64,000 nt of DNA from Glycomyces artemisiae (lineage in GTDB: Bacteria; Actinomycetota; Actinomycetes; Mycobacteriales; Micromonosporaceae): the NCBI RefSeq assembly GCF_003002955.1, contig NZ_PVTJ01000008.1, forward strand, positions 271,634-335,633, read 5' to 3'. Made by a program: the position numbers and the translations under genes. The notes under the pieces were generated by a model. That model searched no databases. It saw nothing but the letters and a program-made list of their open reading frames with translations, and had not been told where the DNA came from. Below are positions 34,617-43,763 of this stretch, piece after piece; within the stretch, counting starts at the first letter, position 1; every line of letters begins with the position of its first letter.

Positions 34617-34979
34617 TCAGGCAATCCAGACAGCGATGTCCGGGGCCAGCACTCCATCCGTCAAGGATTCGCTCGCCAACAGCGGCGCCCCGTCGAACCC
34701 GAGGAGCCCCAACGGAATCGGCGCGTCACTGAAGTTGACCGCGCAGGCGAAGGCGCCCCCACGCCGGAACGCGAGCACACCGTCGGGTCCATCACGCAGG
34801 TCGAGGTCGGCCCCTTGAAGGTCCGGGCGGGTACGGCGGAGGGCGATGGCCCGCCGGTAGAGGTCGAGGGTCGAGCCGGGCCGCTCGATCTGGGCATCGA
34901 CGCTCAGCGCGCCCCACGACGGCGACTGCGGCAGCCATGGGGCGCGGCCGTCCGGGGGCCCGAACCCGAAGTGCGGCCT
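34617..34979 (-). pseudogene. C-terminal fragment of a GH13 alpha-glucosidase
   Basis: The last 118 codons of this frame read PHFGFGPPDGRAPWLPQSPS, then TLDLYRRAIALRRTRPDLQG, DGPDGVLAFRRGGAFACAVN, and end LLASESLTDGVLAPDIAVWI. This is the C-terminal beta-sandwich region of GH13 alpha-glucosidases (FGF...PWLPQP, LYR..L.LRR, DDG.LPPD.A.WL). The catalytic barrel of about 400 residues is absent: upstream of about 34980 the frame no longer matches. It is therefore a truncated remnant, not an active enzyme. Confidence 0.8.
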
Positions 34980-35195
34980 GGGTCCGCCGCTCGTCGGCCT
35001 CCTGCTTGCGGCGCAGCTCGGCGTTGGCCTCGTCCCGGGAGGACTCGATCCGGTACACGCGCATCGCTGCGATGGCGGCGATGGCCGCGAACGCCAAGGC
35101 GCCCAGCGACGACAGCGCAGAGCCAATCCGGAATGCTCTTCCAGCCCGCGCTCCCAAGACTACGAACCCGCGTCGCGTTCCGGGGTCCGGCAGTG
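34980..35195 (-). other. Open segment encoding a membrane helix and charged coil, fused to the glucosidase fragment in another frame
   Basis: In a different frame from the glucosidase remnant, the minus strand reads FVVLGARAGRAFRIGSALSS, LGALAFAAIAAIAAMRVYRI, ESSRDEANAELRRKQEADER and RRTQAALR, a plausible membrane helix followed by a charged coiled segment. No good start or ribosome-binding site is visible, and the frame then continues through glucosidase sequence. It may be the truncated end of another gene joined by deletion. Confidence 0.35.
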
Positions 35196-35280
35196 GAGTG
35201 CCGCAGTGGTGCAGGCGGTACCACGAAGGGGCCAGTGCACGGGATCGATCGAAGCCGTTCGGGCCCATAGCGTTGCAGTG

Positions 35281-36423
35281 ATGACGACGATGATCTCCGC
35301 CGCGGCCCTGGCGCTCGGCCTCGCTTTCACTCCCGCCGTTCCCGTTCAGCGACAGCTCGACACCGAGGCGCTCGAAGCGGCGCTCGACGAGTTCATGAGC
35401 CTGGGCGACCAGTCGGCGGTCGTGGAGGTCCGCGACGGCGACGAGGTGTGGGCCGAAGCGGAGGGGCCGCGAAGTTTCAAGCCGTGGGCCGACGATGTGG
35501 AGGCCGGTGACCGCATCCGGATCGGCAGCGTCACGAAGTCGATGACGGCCGCTGTCTTGCTCCAGCTCGACGGGGAGGGCGCGATCGACCTCGACGATCC
35601 GCTCGACGCGTACCTGCCCGGCCTGCTCCCCTACGACGACCAGCCCACGGTCCGCGAGCTGATGGGGCACCAGGGCCGTGTCCCGGACTTCCTGCCGCAC
35701 CTGTACGCGTCGGTGTTCGAGAACGGCGACATGACCGACTTCTACGCGAACTACCGCACCTACTACAGCCCCGAGGAACTCGTGGCGATCGGCGTCCAGG
35801 ACCCGCGGCCGACCGGCTTCTCCTACTCCAACACCGGGTACACGGCCCTCGGGATGCTCGTCGAGGAGGTCACCGGCAACCCGCTCGGCGAGGAGCTGGC
35901 CGCGCGCGTCTTCGCGCCCGCCGGGCTGGCCGACACGTATTTCGCCGACCCGCACGGCTCGGGCATCCGCGGCCCGCACCCGGTCCCCTACCTGAGCACC
36001 GGCGACCCCACGCGTCCGTACGTTGACACGTCGAAGCTGTCGAGCAGCCAACTGTGGGCGGGCGGCGGCGTCGTCTCGACCATGGGCGACCTCAACGACT
36101 TCTACGACGCGCTGGTCGACGGGACGCTCCTCACCCCGGCGCAGCTCGCCGAGGCCACCGACTTCCAGGAGACGGGCAAGAGCTTCGACTACGGCCTGGG
36201 CCTGTTCAGGATCACCCTCGAATGCGACGGCGGCCCTGAAGTGTTCTTCGGCCACGACGGCGACAGCCTCGGCCACGAGACCCAGTCCTTCCACTCCCTC
36301 GACGGCGACCGCCAGATCTCCATGGCCTGGAACGCCATCGACCGCCACGGCTACCACGACGGAGACGCCCTCGAAGCCGCCGCGGACGAGCTGATCCGCA
36401 CCGCCCTCTGCCCCGACGCGTAA
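35281..36423 (+). CDS. Secreted serine hydrolase (beta-lactamase/D-Ala-D-Ala carboxypeptidase family)
   Basis: The 380-residue protein begins with a signal-like sequence (MTTMISAAALALGLAFTPAV). S12 motifs are intact: nucleophile GSVTKS, YxN in FSYSNTGY and HDGDS at the third position. ATG 35281 lies seven bases after TAGCGT, compatible with a leaderless message; no ribosome-binding site is seen. It has no C-terminal membrane anchor, unlike the paralogue at 30-32 kb. It is convergent with the LuxR gene, whose open frame continues antisense through this whole gene. Confidence 0.85.
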   Translation: MTTMISAAALALGLAFTPAVPVQRQLDTEALEAALDEFMSLGDQSAVVEVRDGDEVWAEAEGPRSFKPWADDVEAGDRIRIGSVTKSMTAAVLLQLDGEGAIDLDDPLDAYLPGLLPYDDQPTVRELMGHQGRVPDFLPHLYASVFENGDMTDFYANYRTYYSPEELVAIGVQDPRPTGFSYSNTGYTALGMLVEEVTGNPLGEELAARVFAPAGLADTYFADPHGSGIRGPHPVPYLSTGDPTRPYVDTSKLSSSQLWAGGGVVSTMGDLNDFYDALVDGTLLTPAQLAEATDFQETGKSFDYGLGLFRITLECDGGPEVFFGHDGDSLGHETQSFHSLDGDRQISMAWNAIDRHGYHDGDALEAAADELIRTALCPDA

Positions 36424-39072
36424 GGCGCGCTTGAGATGCCGGGCGACGAGCTCGGTGCGGCTCGCCGTGCCGGTCTTCGCGAGCAGGCGGGACATGTGGA
36501 CCTCGACGGTGCGCTGGGAGATGCCGAGGGCCGCCGCGATCTGGCGGTTCGAGTCGCCGCGCGCGGCGGCGGCGAGGACCTGGGTCTCGCGCGCCGTCAG
36601 CACTGGTTCGTCCTCTAGGGACGACAGGAGGGCTTCGGCGGCGTCGCGCGCGTGGCCGGGCCAGCGTTCCAGGAGGGCGACGGCTTTGCGCGCGTGGGCG
36701 ATCGCGGTGTCGCGGTCGCGGCTGGCCGCGGCGGCGAGGCGATGGGCGATGCTCGCCCACGCGGGCAGGGGGTTCGCGGCCGCGGCGTCGGCGAGCGCGA
36801 GGACGCCGTCCCGGTCGCCCGAAGCGGCGCGGGCGGTCATCCAGAACAGGGCCGCGTCCGGGTTCGCGGCCGGGCCGGGGACCGCTCCGAGGCAGTCGGT
36901 CAGGAACCGCTGCGCCGCTTCGAATCCGATCGCGGGAAGCGCGAGTCGGGCGGCCTCGATGACGCGGGTCTCGCGGCGGCGGTGCAGCTCCGGCGGGACC
37001 GCGTCGCGGTAGGCGCGCAAGGCCGCCTCGATCTCGGGGCGGCGGCCGCGGTGCGCGGCTAGAGCCAGCGCCAGCCAGTGCGGGTAGGTGACGACCCAGC
37101 CCTGGTCCATGCCCGCGACGAGGTCGAGCCCTTCGCGGCAGAGGCGTTCGGCCGCTTCGAGGTCGCCGCGTTCGACGGCGAGGAGCCCGGCCTTCGCCGC
37201 GAGGACGGCGCGCTCGTGCGGGTCGGACTCCTCGCGGGCGCGGGCGCTGAGGAGGTCCCAGGCGCGGCCGAGATCGCCGAAGCCCATCGCCGCGTCGGCG
37301 CCGACGCGCGTGATCTTCCCGCCCCAGGAGGCCATGCCGAGGTCCCCGACGGCGGCCACGGCGCGGTCGTACAGCCGCCATGCCTGGGCCTCGGGCAGGT
37401 CCGCGAGGTGCACGGCGAGCAGGTTGTTGACGGCGCGGCTGAGCTTGCGCAGGTCTCCCGCGGCCTCGGCCTCGCGCCACACATCGGTGAGGAGGCGGAC
37501 GGCGGCTTCGGTGTCGCCCAGGTAGTACAGGGCGGTGGCGCGGCTGATGGCGGCCGAGCGGCGCTGCACGTCGAGGCCGTGCTCGGCGAAGAGCGGTTCG
37601 GCGGCGTCGCAGAGCGCGGGGATCGGCTCGTACTGCTCGGAGCGGACGTACGCCATGGCGCGGCCGGTGGCGCAGCGGGCCTGCTCGACGCTCCCGGGGG
37701 CCGCGAGCGCCTCGGCCGCTTCGAGGCTGCGCCACTGGTCCTGGACGCGTCCTTGGTGCCAGTCCACTTCGGCGAGGTGGAGGTGCGCGATGCAGCGCGC
37801 AGCGTCGTCGCCAGCGGCGGCGATCCGGGCGAAGTGGACGCGGGCGCCTTCGTAGTCGCCCGCGAGGAGGGCCGCCCGGGCGGCGGTGGCGCGCAGTCCC
37901 TCGTGGTCGGGGGCGAGGGCGAGGGCGTCTTCGGCGGTGCGCTGCGCGGACTCGGTGTGCCAGTCGGCGAGCTGCCTTGCGGCGGTGCGGTCGGCGGCGG
38001 CGACGGCGAGGTCCGTGTCGCCGACGGCGTGTGCGTGGACGGCCACCGCGGGATCGTCGCCGCGGGCGAGTGCGGCGTCGAGCGCGGCCTGGTGGACTGC
38101 GGCGGTCTCGGCGGGGAGCGCCGTGGCGGCGAAGGCCTCGCGCATGAGGGCGTGGGGGAAGCGCAGTGCGTCGCCGTCGCGCAGGAGGACGCCCGCGGCG
38201 GTGAGCCGCGGGAGGGCGCGGTCGAGGAGGTCGGTGCCGAGGACGGCGGCGACGTCGGTGCCGATGCGTTCGCCGAGGAGGGCGAGGCCGCGGGCGAGCC
38301 GCCAGGCGTCCTCGTCGGCTCCGGCGAGGCGGGCGCGCACGAGGGAGGCGAGGTGTCCTGGGAGCGGCGCGGCGGGGGCTCCGGCGGCGGCGAGTTCTTT
38401 GACCCAGAACGGGTTCCCGCCGGTGCGGCGGTGGACGGCGCGGGCGTGCCGCGCGTTGCGGCCGAGGAGGGCGCCGGTCTCGGCGACCGTGAAGGGCCGC
38501 AGCGCGATCGTGTCCGCGGTGCGGGCGGCGTCGAGGCGGGCGAGGGTGCGGGCGGCCGCTGCGGGGTGGCGGGCCTCCTCGGGCGGGCGGGACGCGGCGA
38601 CGAGGAGGACGGGGAGGTCCCAGGCGGCGGCGAGTTCGGCCCACAGGGCGAGGCTCTCGGGGTCGAGCCAGTGGAGGTCGTCGGCGGCCAGGAGCGCGGG
38701 GCCGTCGCCGACGAGGCGGCGGAGGGTGCGCACGGCGCCGCGCAGGAGCGCGCCGTCGGGGAGCGGCGCGGGAGCCTCGGCGGGTTCCTGGCGCAGGGCC
38801 CGCCACAGGCGGGGGTCGGTGCCGCCGGGGGGTTCGGTCTCGGCGGTGGCGGCGGCGAACCAGTCGTGGGGTGCGGCGGCGTCGGCGCGGGCGGTGCCGA
38901 CGAGGAGGAGCGGCGGGGCGAGGGCGGCGGCGGCTTCGCGCAGGAGCCGGGTCTTGCCGATGCCCGCTTCGCCGATGAGGGTGACGGCGGCGGGGCCGTC
39001 GCCTGCGGTGACCGAGTCCCAGGCCGCGGCGATGCGCGCGAACTCGGCGTCGCGGGCGATGAGCGGGGACAT
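36424..39072 (-). CDS. Large LuxR-type (LAL/MalT-like) ATPase regulator; no stop codon at its expected end
   Basis: About 883 residues are recognisable. An AAA/NTPase core carries Walker A GEAGIGKT at residues 34-41 and LLAADDLHWLDPESLALWAE as Walker B region. TPR-like helices follow, and a C-terminal LuxR helix-turn-helix (LTARETQVLAAAARGDSNRQ, AALGISQRTVEVHMSRLLAK) ends ELVARHLKRAL. There the family normally stops, but this frame stays open to 34792, through the whole opposite-strand serine hydrolase gene, giving a literal 1426-residue product. ATG 39072 follows TAGCCT by seven bases (leaderless type). It diverges from an ABC exporter operon and probably activates it. Confidence 0.82.
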
Positions 39073-39079
39073 GGGGCCA

Positions 39080-39144
39080 AGGCTAGCGGGGCGGGCGCGT
39101 ACGTGGAAACACGTATTGCACCGGCCCGGTGCGGCGGCGACGCT
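39080..39144. promoter_or_regulatory. Divergent promoters and palindromes between LuxR and the ABC exporter
   Basis: Leftward: TTCCAC (39108-39103), 17 bases, TAGCCT (39085-39080). Rightward: TTGCAC (39116-39121), 17 bases, GACGCT (39139-39144). TACGTG-GAAA-CACGTA (39100-39115) is a perfect palindrome covering the leftward -35 and touching the rightward -35. GCACCGG-C-CCGGTGC (39118-39132) is a second perfect palindrome inside the rightward promoter. One regulator bound here could control both directions. Confidence 0.65.
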
Positions 39145-39150
39145 GTTGCC

Positions 39151-40122
39151 ATGAGCATCACTGGAATCGAGGCCCCGGCGGTCGAGGTGCGGGGCCTGGT
39201 CCGCGACTTCGCCGTGAAGGGCGGCCCGCCGCGGCGGGCCCTGGACGACTTCGATCTGGCCGTCGCGCCCGGGGAGGTCCACGGGCTGCTGGGCCCGAAC
39301 GGGGCGGGCAAGACGACGCTGTGCAAGATCCTCTCCACGGTGCTCCTGCCGACGGCGGGGACGGCGCGGGTGCAGGGCCTCGACGTGGTCGCCGACGCCA
39401 AGCGGGTGCGTCCGCTCCTGGGGATCGTGTTCGGCGGCGAGCGGGGCCTGTACGCGCGGATGACGGCGGCGCAGAACCTGCGGTTCTGGGCGGCGCTGTA
39501 CGGGCACGGCCGCCGCGAGGGGCGGCGACGCGCAGCGGAGCTGCTGGAGCGGGTGGGCCTGGGTCCGCGCGCCGACGAGGCGGTCGAGACGTTCTCGCGG
39601 GGCATGAAGCAGCGGCTGCACCTGGCGCGGGGGCTCGTCGGGGACCCGCGGGTGCTGCTGCTGGACGAGCCGACGGTGGGCATGGACCCGGTGTCGGCGC
39701 ACGAGTTCCGGGACCTGGTGGAGGACCTGCGGGCCGAGGGCCGCGCGGTGCTGTTGACCACGCACGACATGGCCGAGGCCGAGGCGCTGTGCGACCGGGT
39801 GTCGTTCATCGACGGCGGGCGGCTGCTGCGGTGCGAGGACCCGCGGGTCCTCGGGGAGCTCCTTTCTCGGCACGAGCGGGTCCGCGCCTCGGGCGTCCCC
39901 GAGGCGCTGGCGGCGCGGCTCGCGGCGCTGCCGGGGGTGGAGCGGGTGCGGGCGACCGGGCCGGGCGCGGTCCTGGTCGAAACCGACCGCGGCGGGGCGG
40001 CGCTGCCGGTGCTGCGCACGCTCGTGGAGGCGGGCGTGACCGACGTGTCGACCGCGCCGCCGAGCCTCGAAGAGGTGTACCTGCACCTCATCGGGGACCG
40101 CGGGATGGCGGTGCGGCCGTGA
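39151..40122 (+). CDS. ABC exporter ATP-binding protein (ABC-2/DrrA type)
   Basis: The 323-residue ATPase has Walker A GPNGAGKTTLCKIL, Q-loop region, signature TFSRGMKQRLHLARGL, Walker B VLLLDEPTVGMDP and H-loop LTTHD, followed by a DrrA/NatA-type C-terminal domain (SLEEVYLHLIGDR). It drives the two membrane proteins encoded next, with which it overlaps by four bases. Such systems export lipids, peptides or drugs; the substrate is unknown. Its ATG is probably at the transcript's 5' end. Confidence 0.9.
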   Translation: MSITGIEAPAVEVRGLVRDFAVKGGPPRRALDDFDLAVAPGEVHGLLGPNGAGKTTLCKILSTVLLPTAGTARVQGLDVVADAKRVRPLLGIVFGGERGLYARMTAAQNLRFWAALYGHGRREGRRRAAELLERVGLGPRADEAVETFSRGMKQRLHLARGLVGDPRVLLLDEPTVGMDPVSAHEFRDLVEDLRAEGRAVLLTTHDMAEAEALCDRVSFIDGGRLLRCEDPRVLGELLSRHERVRASGVPEALAARLAALPGVERVRATGPGAVLVETDRGGAALPVLRTLVEAGVTDVSTAPPSLEEVYLHLIGDRGMAVRP

Positions 40123-40898
40123 GGGGCTCCTCCCCCGCGTTCTGGGCGGCGGCCCGGTTCCAGCTCGGCGAGTTCCGGCGCGACCCCGGGACGCTCCTGA
40201 TGCTTGTCACCGCGCCGTTCTTCGCGGTGATCCTGCTGTCGGTCACCGAGCACGGCGGCCGGGCCGACCTCGCGCCGTACGCGATCCTCGCGCCCGCCGT
40301 GATGGCCTCGATCGGCATGGCGGTCATGGAGGCGGGCGAGACGATCTTCCGCGACCGCACCGCCGGGGTCCTGGAGGCGGTCCTGACGACCCCCGCGCCG
40401 CTGGCGACGGTGCTCCTGGGGCGGATCGCGGCGATCACCGCGGTGAGCCTGGCCGGGATCGCCGAGTGCTGGCTGGTCGGCGCGGTCGGGTTCGGCGTGG
40501 TCGTGCACGTGGCCCACCCGCTGGTGTTCGCGCTGACGCTGGCCGCGACGGCGGCGGGGATCGCGGCGACCGGGGTGCTCATGGCCGCGGTGTTCGTCGT
40601 CGGGCGGAACGTGCGGAGCTTCCAGAACTCGCTGACGTTCCCGCTGTACCTGCTCGGCGGCGCGATGGTCCCGGTGGCGCTGCTGCCGTCCGGGGTCGAG
40701 GCGCTCTCGCGCGTGTTCTTCCTGTCGTGGGCCACGGACCTGCTCCGCGACAGCCTCGCGCCGGAGCCGGTGGCCGCGTTCTGGCCGCGCCTGGCCGCGG
40801 TGCTCGGCCTGGCGGCCGCGACGTTCGCCGCCGGGTCCTGGCTCTCGCACCGCCTCGTGCGGCGCGTCCGGCGCAACGGGACGGTGGGGTTCGCGTGA
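40119..40898 (+). CDS. ABC-2 type permease, first subunit
   Basis: The 259-residue membrane protein begins at GTG 40119, overlapping the ATPase stop (GTGA). Six hydrophobic segments are visible, with the ABC-2 coupling region ETIFRDRTAGVLEAVLTTPA and the later conserved stretch RSFQNSLTFPLYLLGGAMVP. It presumably forms a heterodimeric export channel with the next gene product. The stop overlaps the next start (GTGA). Confidence 0.88.
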   Translation: MRGSSPAFWAAARFQLGEFRRDPGTLLMLVTAPFFAVILLSVTEHGGRADLAPYAILAPAVMASIGMAVMEAGETIFRDRTAGVLEAVLTTPAPLATVLLGRIAAITAVSLAGIAECWLVGAVGFGVVVHVAHPLVFALTLAATAAGIAATGVLMAAVFVVGRNVRSFQNSLTFPLYLLGGAMVPVALLPSGVEALSRVFFLSWATDLLRDSLAPEPVAAFWPRLAAVLGLAAATFAAGSWLSHRLVRRVRRNGTVGFA

Positions 40899-41686
40899 AC
40901 GCGATCGCGGTACTGCGGCAGACGATGTGGTCCGGGTGGACGGATCTGCGGAGCGTCTACACGCCGACGACGTGGGCGTTCGGGTGGATGGTGCGGGTGC
41001 TGTGCCAGGTGGTGTTCTACTCGACGCTCGGCGCGCTCCTGGGCGATGCCGAGCGGGCCCGGTTCCTGCTGGTGGGCGCGGCGGTCTTCATCGCCGTGAA
41101 CGAGACGATGATGGCGTCGGCGTCGACGACCTGGGAGCGGTTCAGCGGCACGCTGTCGCTCCTGGCGGCGGCCCCGGCGGGCATGGTCGTGGTGCTCGCG
41201 GCGCGCAGCTGGTTCTGGGTCGCGTCCGGGACGCTCTCCTCCTCGATCGCGCTCCTCGCGCTGGCCCCCTTCTTCGGTCTGCGCCTGGGCCTCGGCGACT
41301 CGCTCGCGGCCGTGGCCCTGATCCTGCTGACGGCCCTGACGAACTACGCGGTCGGCCTGTGCTGCGGGAGCCTGTCGCTGCGGTTCCACCGGCTGCGGAA
41401 CGTCTTCTCGAACATCGCTCTCCTGACGATGACCGCAGTCTGCGGCGTCATGGTCCCGGCGTCCTTCTGGCCCGCCGGCCTCCAATGGTTCGCCGCGGCC
41501 TTCCCCGCCTCCCACGCCCTGGAAGCGGTCCGCCTCGCCATAGCCGACGCCCCCGCCGCTGCGGTCCTGGCAGAAGCAGCCCTCGCCGCCGGAACATCCG
41601 CAGTCTGGCTCGCCCTCGCGGCCACCGCCCTCGGGTGGTTCCAGACCGACGCGAGACGGACCGGCTCGATCGACTTCGGCGACTAG
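40895..41686 (+). CDS. ABC-2 type permease, second subunit
   Basis: The 263-residue membrane protein starts at GTG 40895. Six hydrophobic segments are seen, with TTWERFSGTLSLLAAAPAGM as coupling region and LRNVFSNIALLTMTAVCGVM later. It is the second half of the exporter channel. Its TAG stop shares CTAG (41683-41686) with the stop of the convergent MFS gene. Confidence 0.88.
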   Translation: MNAIAVLRQTMWSGWTDLRSVYTPTTWAFGWMVRVLCQVVFYSTLGALLGDAERARFLLVGAAVFIAVNETMMASASTTWERFSGTLSLLAAAPAGMVVVLAARSWFWVASGTLSSSIALLALAPFFGLRLGLGDSLAAVALILLTALTNYAVGLCCGSLSLRFHRLRNVFSNIALLTMTAVCGVMVPASFWPAGLQWFAAAFPASHALEAVRLAIADAPAAAVLAEAALAAGTSAVWLALAATALGWFQTDARRTGSIDFGD

Positions 41687-42954
41687 CTTTCGGCGGGCGG
41701 CGGGGCCGTGGCGAGGCCGTAGAGGGTGACGGCGAGGGCGAGGGTGGCGTAGAGGGAGATCGTCAGGGTGGTGCCGGTGGCGTCGAAGAGGAGGAGCGCG
41801 ATGATCGGGGCGAGCGCGCCGCCCGCGACGCCCGCGAGCTGGTAGCCGAGGGAGGTGCCGGAGTAGCGGACTCGCGTGGGGAACAGCTCGGCGATGAACG
41901 CCGCCTGCGGGCCGTACATCGCGGCGTGGGCGGCGAGCGCCACGGCGACGGCGGTCATGACGAGCCAGGTCGAGCCGGTGTCGAGCAGCGGGAAGAACGC
42001 CCAGGCCCACGCCATGGAGGCGACGGCGCCCGCGGTGGCGATTCCTCTGCGGCCCAAGCGGTCCGAGAGGCGGCCGAACCAAGGCACGAGCGCGAGCTGC
42101 ACGGTCGAGCCGGCGACGACCGCGGTCAAGCCGACCCAGGAGGGCAGGCCGACCCGGTCGTCGAGATGCGTCAGCAGGTAGAGCGTGAAGATGTAGAACG
42201 CGACGTCGACGCCGACGCGGGCGCAGAACGACGCGGCCAGCGCGCGCCGGTGTCCGGCCCAGACCTCCCGGAGCGGGTTGCCGCCTGTGGCCGGGAGTCC
42301 GGCGAACATGGGCGACTCGGCGACGTTGCCGCGGATCCACAGGCCCACCAGGGCGAGCGCCGCGGAGATGAGGAACGGGAGCCGCCAGCCCCAGGTCGCG
42401 AACGCGGCCTCGTCGAGGACGGCGTTGCACAGGGCGAGGACGCCGACGGCGGCGATGTTCCCCGCGGGGACGCCGAACTGGACCCACGCGGCGGCCAGGC
42501 CCCACCGGGAGCGGCCGGAGTGCTCGATGGACAGCAGGACCGCGCCGCCCCATTCGCCGCCGAGCGCCAGGCCCTGCGCGAAGCGGAGCAGGACGAGGAT
42601 GACCGCGGCGGTGGTGCCGATGGAGGCGTGGGTGGGGAGGATGCCGATGAGGAAGGTGGACATGCCCATGAGCAGCAGGGTCACCGAGAGGACCTGGCGG
42701 CGGCCGTACCTGTCGCCGAGGTAGCCGAAGGCGATGGAGCCGACGGGGCGGGCGAGGAAGCCGACGCCGTAGGTGGCGAACGCGAGGAGCGTGCCGGTGG
42801 CGGGGTCGCTCCCGGGGAAGAACAGCGGTTTGAAGACGAGGACCGCGGCGGTGCCGTAGAGGAAGAAGTCGTACCAGGCGAGGGAGGTGCCGACGGCGCA
42901 GGCGGCGATGACCTGCCGCGGGGTGCGGGTGCGCGGGGCGGTGGCGGTGCTCAT
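41683..42954 (-). CDS. MFS transporter, metabolite:proton symporter type
   Basis: The 423-residue protein has 12 predicted helices. The loop motif GYLGDRYGRRQVLSVTLLLM and the stretch LRFAQGLALGGEWGGAVLLS mark the MHS subfamily (alpha-ketoglutarate, proline/betaine or shikimate symporters). It follows glnH with a 4-base overlap (ATGA), so it is cotranscribed with the GlnH-GlnX-PknG genes. An organic or amino acid taken up here would fit a module sensing glutamate and aspartate, but the substrate is not readable. ATG 42954 has GAAGG upstream. Confidence 0.87.
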   Translation of the reverse strand: MSTATAPRTRTPRQVIAACAVGTSLAWYDFFLYGTAAVLVFKPLFFPGSDPATGTLLAFATYGVGFLARPVGSIAFGYLGDRYGRRQVLSVTLLLMGMSTFLIGILPTHASIGTTAAVILVLLRFAQGLALGGEWGGAVLLSIEHSGRSRWGLAAAWVQFGVPAGNIAAVGVLALCNAVLDEAAFATWGWRLPFLISAALALVGLWIRGNVAESPMFAGLPATGGNPLREVWAGHRRALAASFCARVGVDVAFYIFTLYLLTHLDDRVGLPSWVGLTAVVAGSTVQLALVPWFGRLSDRLGRRGIATAGAVASMAWAWAFFPLLDTGSTWLVMTAVAVALAAHAAMYGPQAAFIAELFPTRVRYSGTSLGYQLAGVAGGALAPIIALLLFDATGTTLTISLYATLALAVTLYGLATAPPPAES

Positions 42955-43763
42955 TCGCATCCTTCGAACTGCGGGATGGGCGGGTCGGCGACGTCGAGGC
43001 CTTCGGAGGCGAACCACTCCTGGAGGGTGCGGGCCATAGTGCCGTCGGTGTACATCTCGGTGATGGCGCGGTTGAGGGCCTCGCATCCGGCGGTGTCGCC
43101 GGAGCGCAGGCCGATGCCGATGCGCTCGTTGGAGAAGCGGATGTCGAGGATCTTCAGTCGGAGGTCGGAGCGGCTGAACTTGAGTCCGGCGAGGACGAAC
43201 TCGTCGGTGGCGATGGCGTCGATGCCGCCTTCGGCGAGGACGTCGAGGCAGTCGGCGAAGGAGCGCACTTCATAGGTGTCCACCTGGACGCCGTGCTCGC
43301 CTTCGATGCGCAGGACGACGTTGGAGTACCTGGAGTCGCAGACGGTCTTGCCTTCCAGGTCCCCGAGGGTCGCGATCGAGTCGTCGTCCTCGCGGACCAT
43401 GACGTTGAAGGACTCCAGGACGTAGGGCCCGGCGAAGTCGATCTCCTGCTTGCGGTCGGCGGTGATCGAGTAGGCGGCGACCACCATGTCCACCTTGCCG
43501 GCTTGGAGGAACGCCTCGCGGTCCTCGTTGGCGACGGGGACCCACATGGGTTCGGCGCCGAGTTCCGCGGCGAGGTGCTCGGCGACGTCGATCTCGAAGC
43601 CGACGAGGTCGCCGTTCTCGTCGGGGGCGCCGAGGAGCGGGTAGTCGTCGGGGACGCCGATCCGGAGGACCTCCTTGTCGACGATGGACTCCGGGTCGTC
43701 GGCGGCGCAGGCGCCGGTCGCGAGGAGGGCGGCGGCGCACAGTGCGGCGGCGGTGCGTCTCAT
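42951..43763 (-). CDS. glnH: Glutamate/aspartate-binding lipoprotein GlnH
   Basis: The 270-residue protein has a lipoprotein leader ending LLATGAC at about residue 19 and a family-3 amino-acid-binding fold (VLRIGVPDDYPLLGAPDENG, LVGFEIDVAEHLAAELGAEP, MVVAAYSITADRKQEIDFAG). No amino-acid ABC permease or ATPase is adjacent; instead it follows the GlnX gene with a 4-base overlap and is near pknG. In mycobacteria the same trio senses aspartate and glutamate and signals through PknG. A sensory rather than transport role is therefore likely. Confidence 0.87.
   Translation of the reverse strand: MRRTAAALCAAALLATGACAADDPESIVDKEVLRIGVPDDYPLLGAPDENGDLVGFEIDVAEHLAAELGAEPMWVPVANEDREAFLQAGKVDMVVAAYSITADRKQEIDFAGPYVLESFNVMVREDDDSIATLGDLEGKTVCDSRYSNVVLRIEGEHGVQVDTYEVRSFADCLDVLAEGGIDAIATDEFVLAGLKFSRSDLRLKILDIRFSNERIGIGLRSGDTAGCEALNRAITEMYTDGTMARTLQEWFASEGLDVADPPIPQFEGCE

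Noticed and set aside
36424..41686. A natural-product biosynthetic cluster
   Set aside because: LuxR-type and SARP regulators and an exporter are present, but there are no biosynthetic enzymes such as PKS, NRPS, terpene or RiPP genes nearby.
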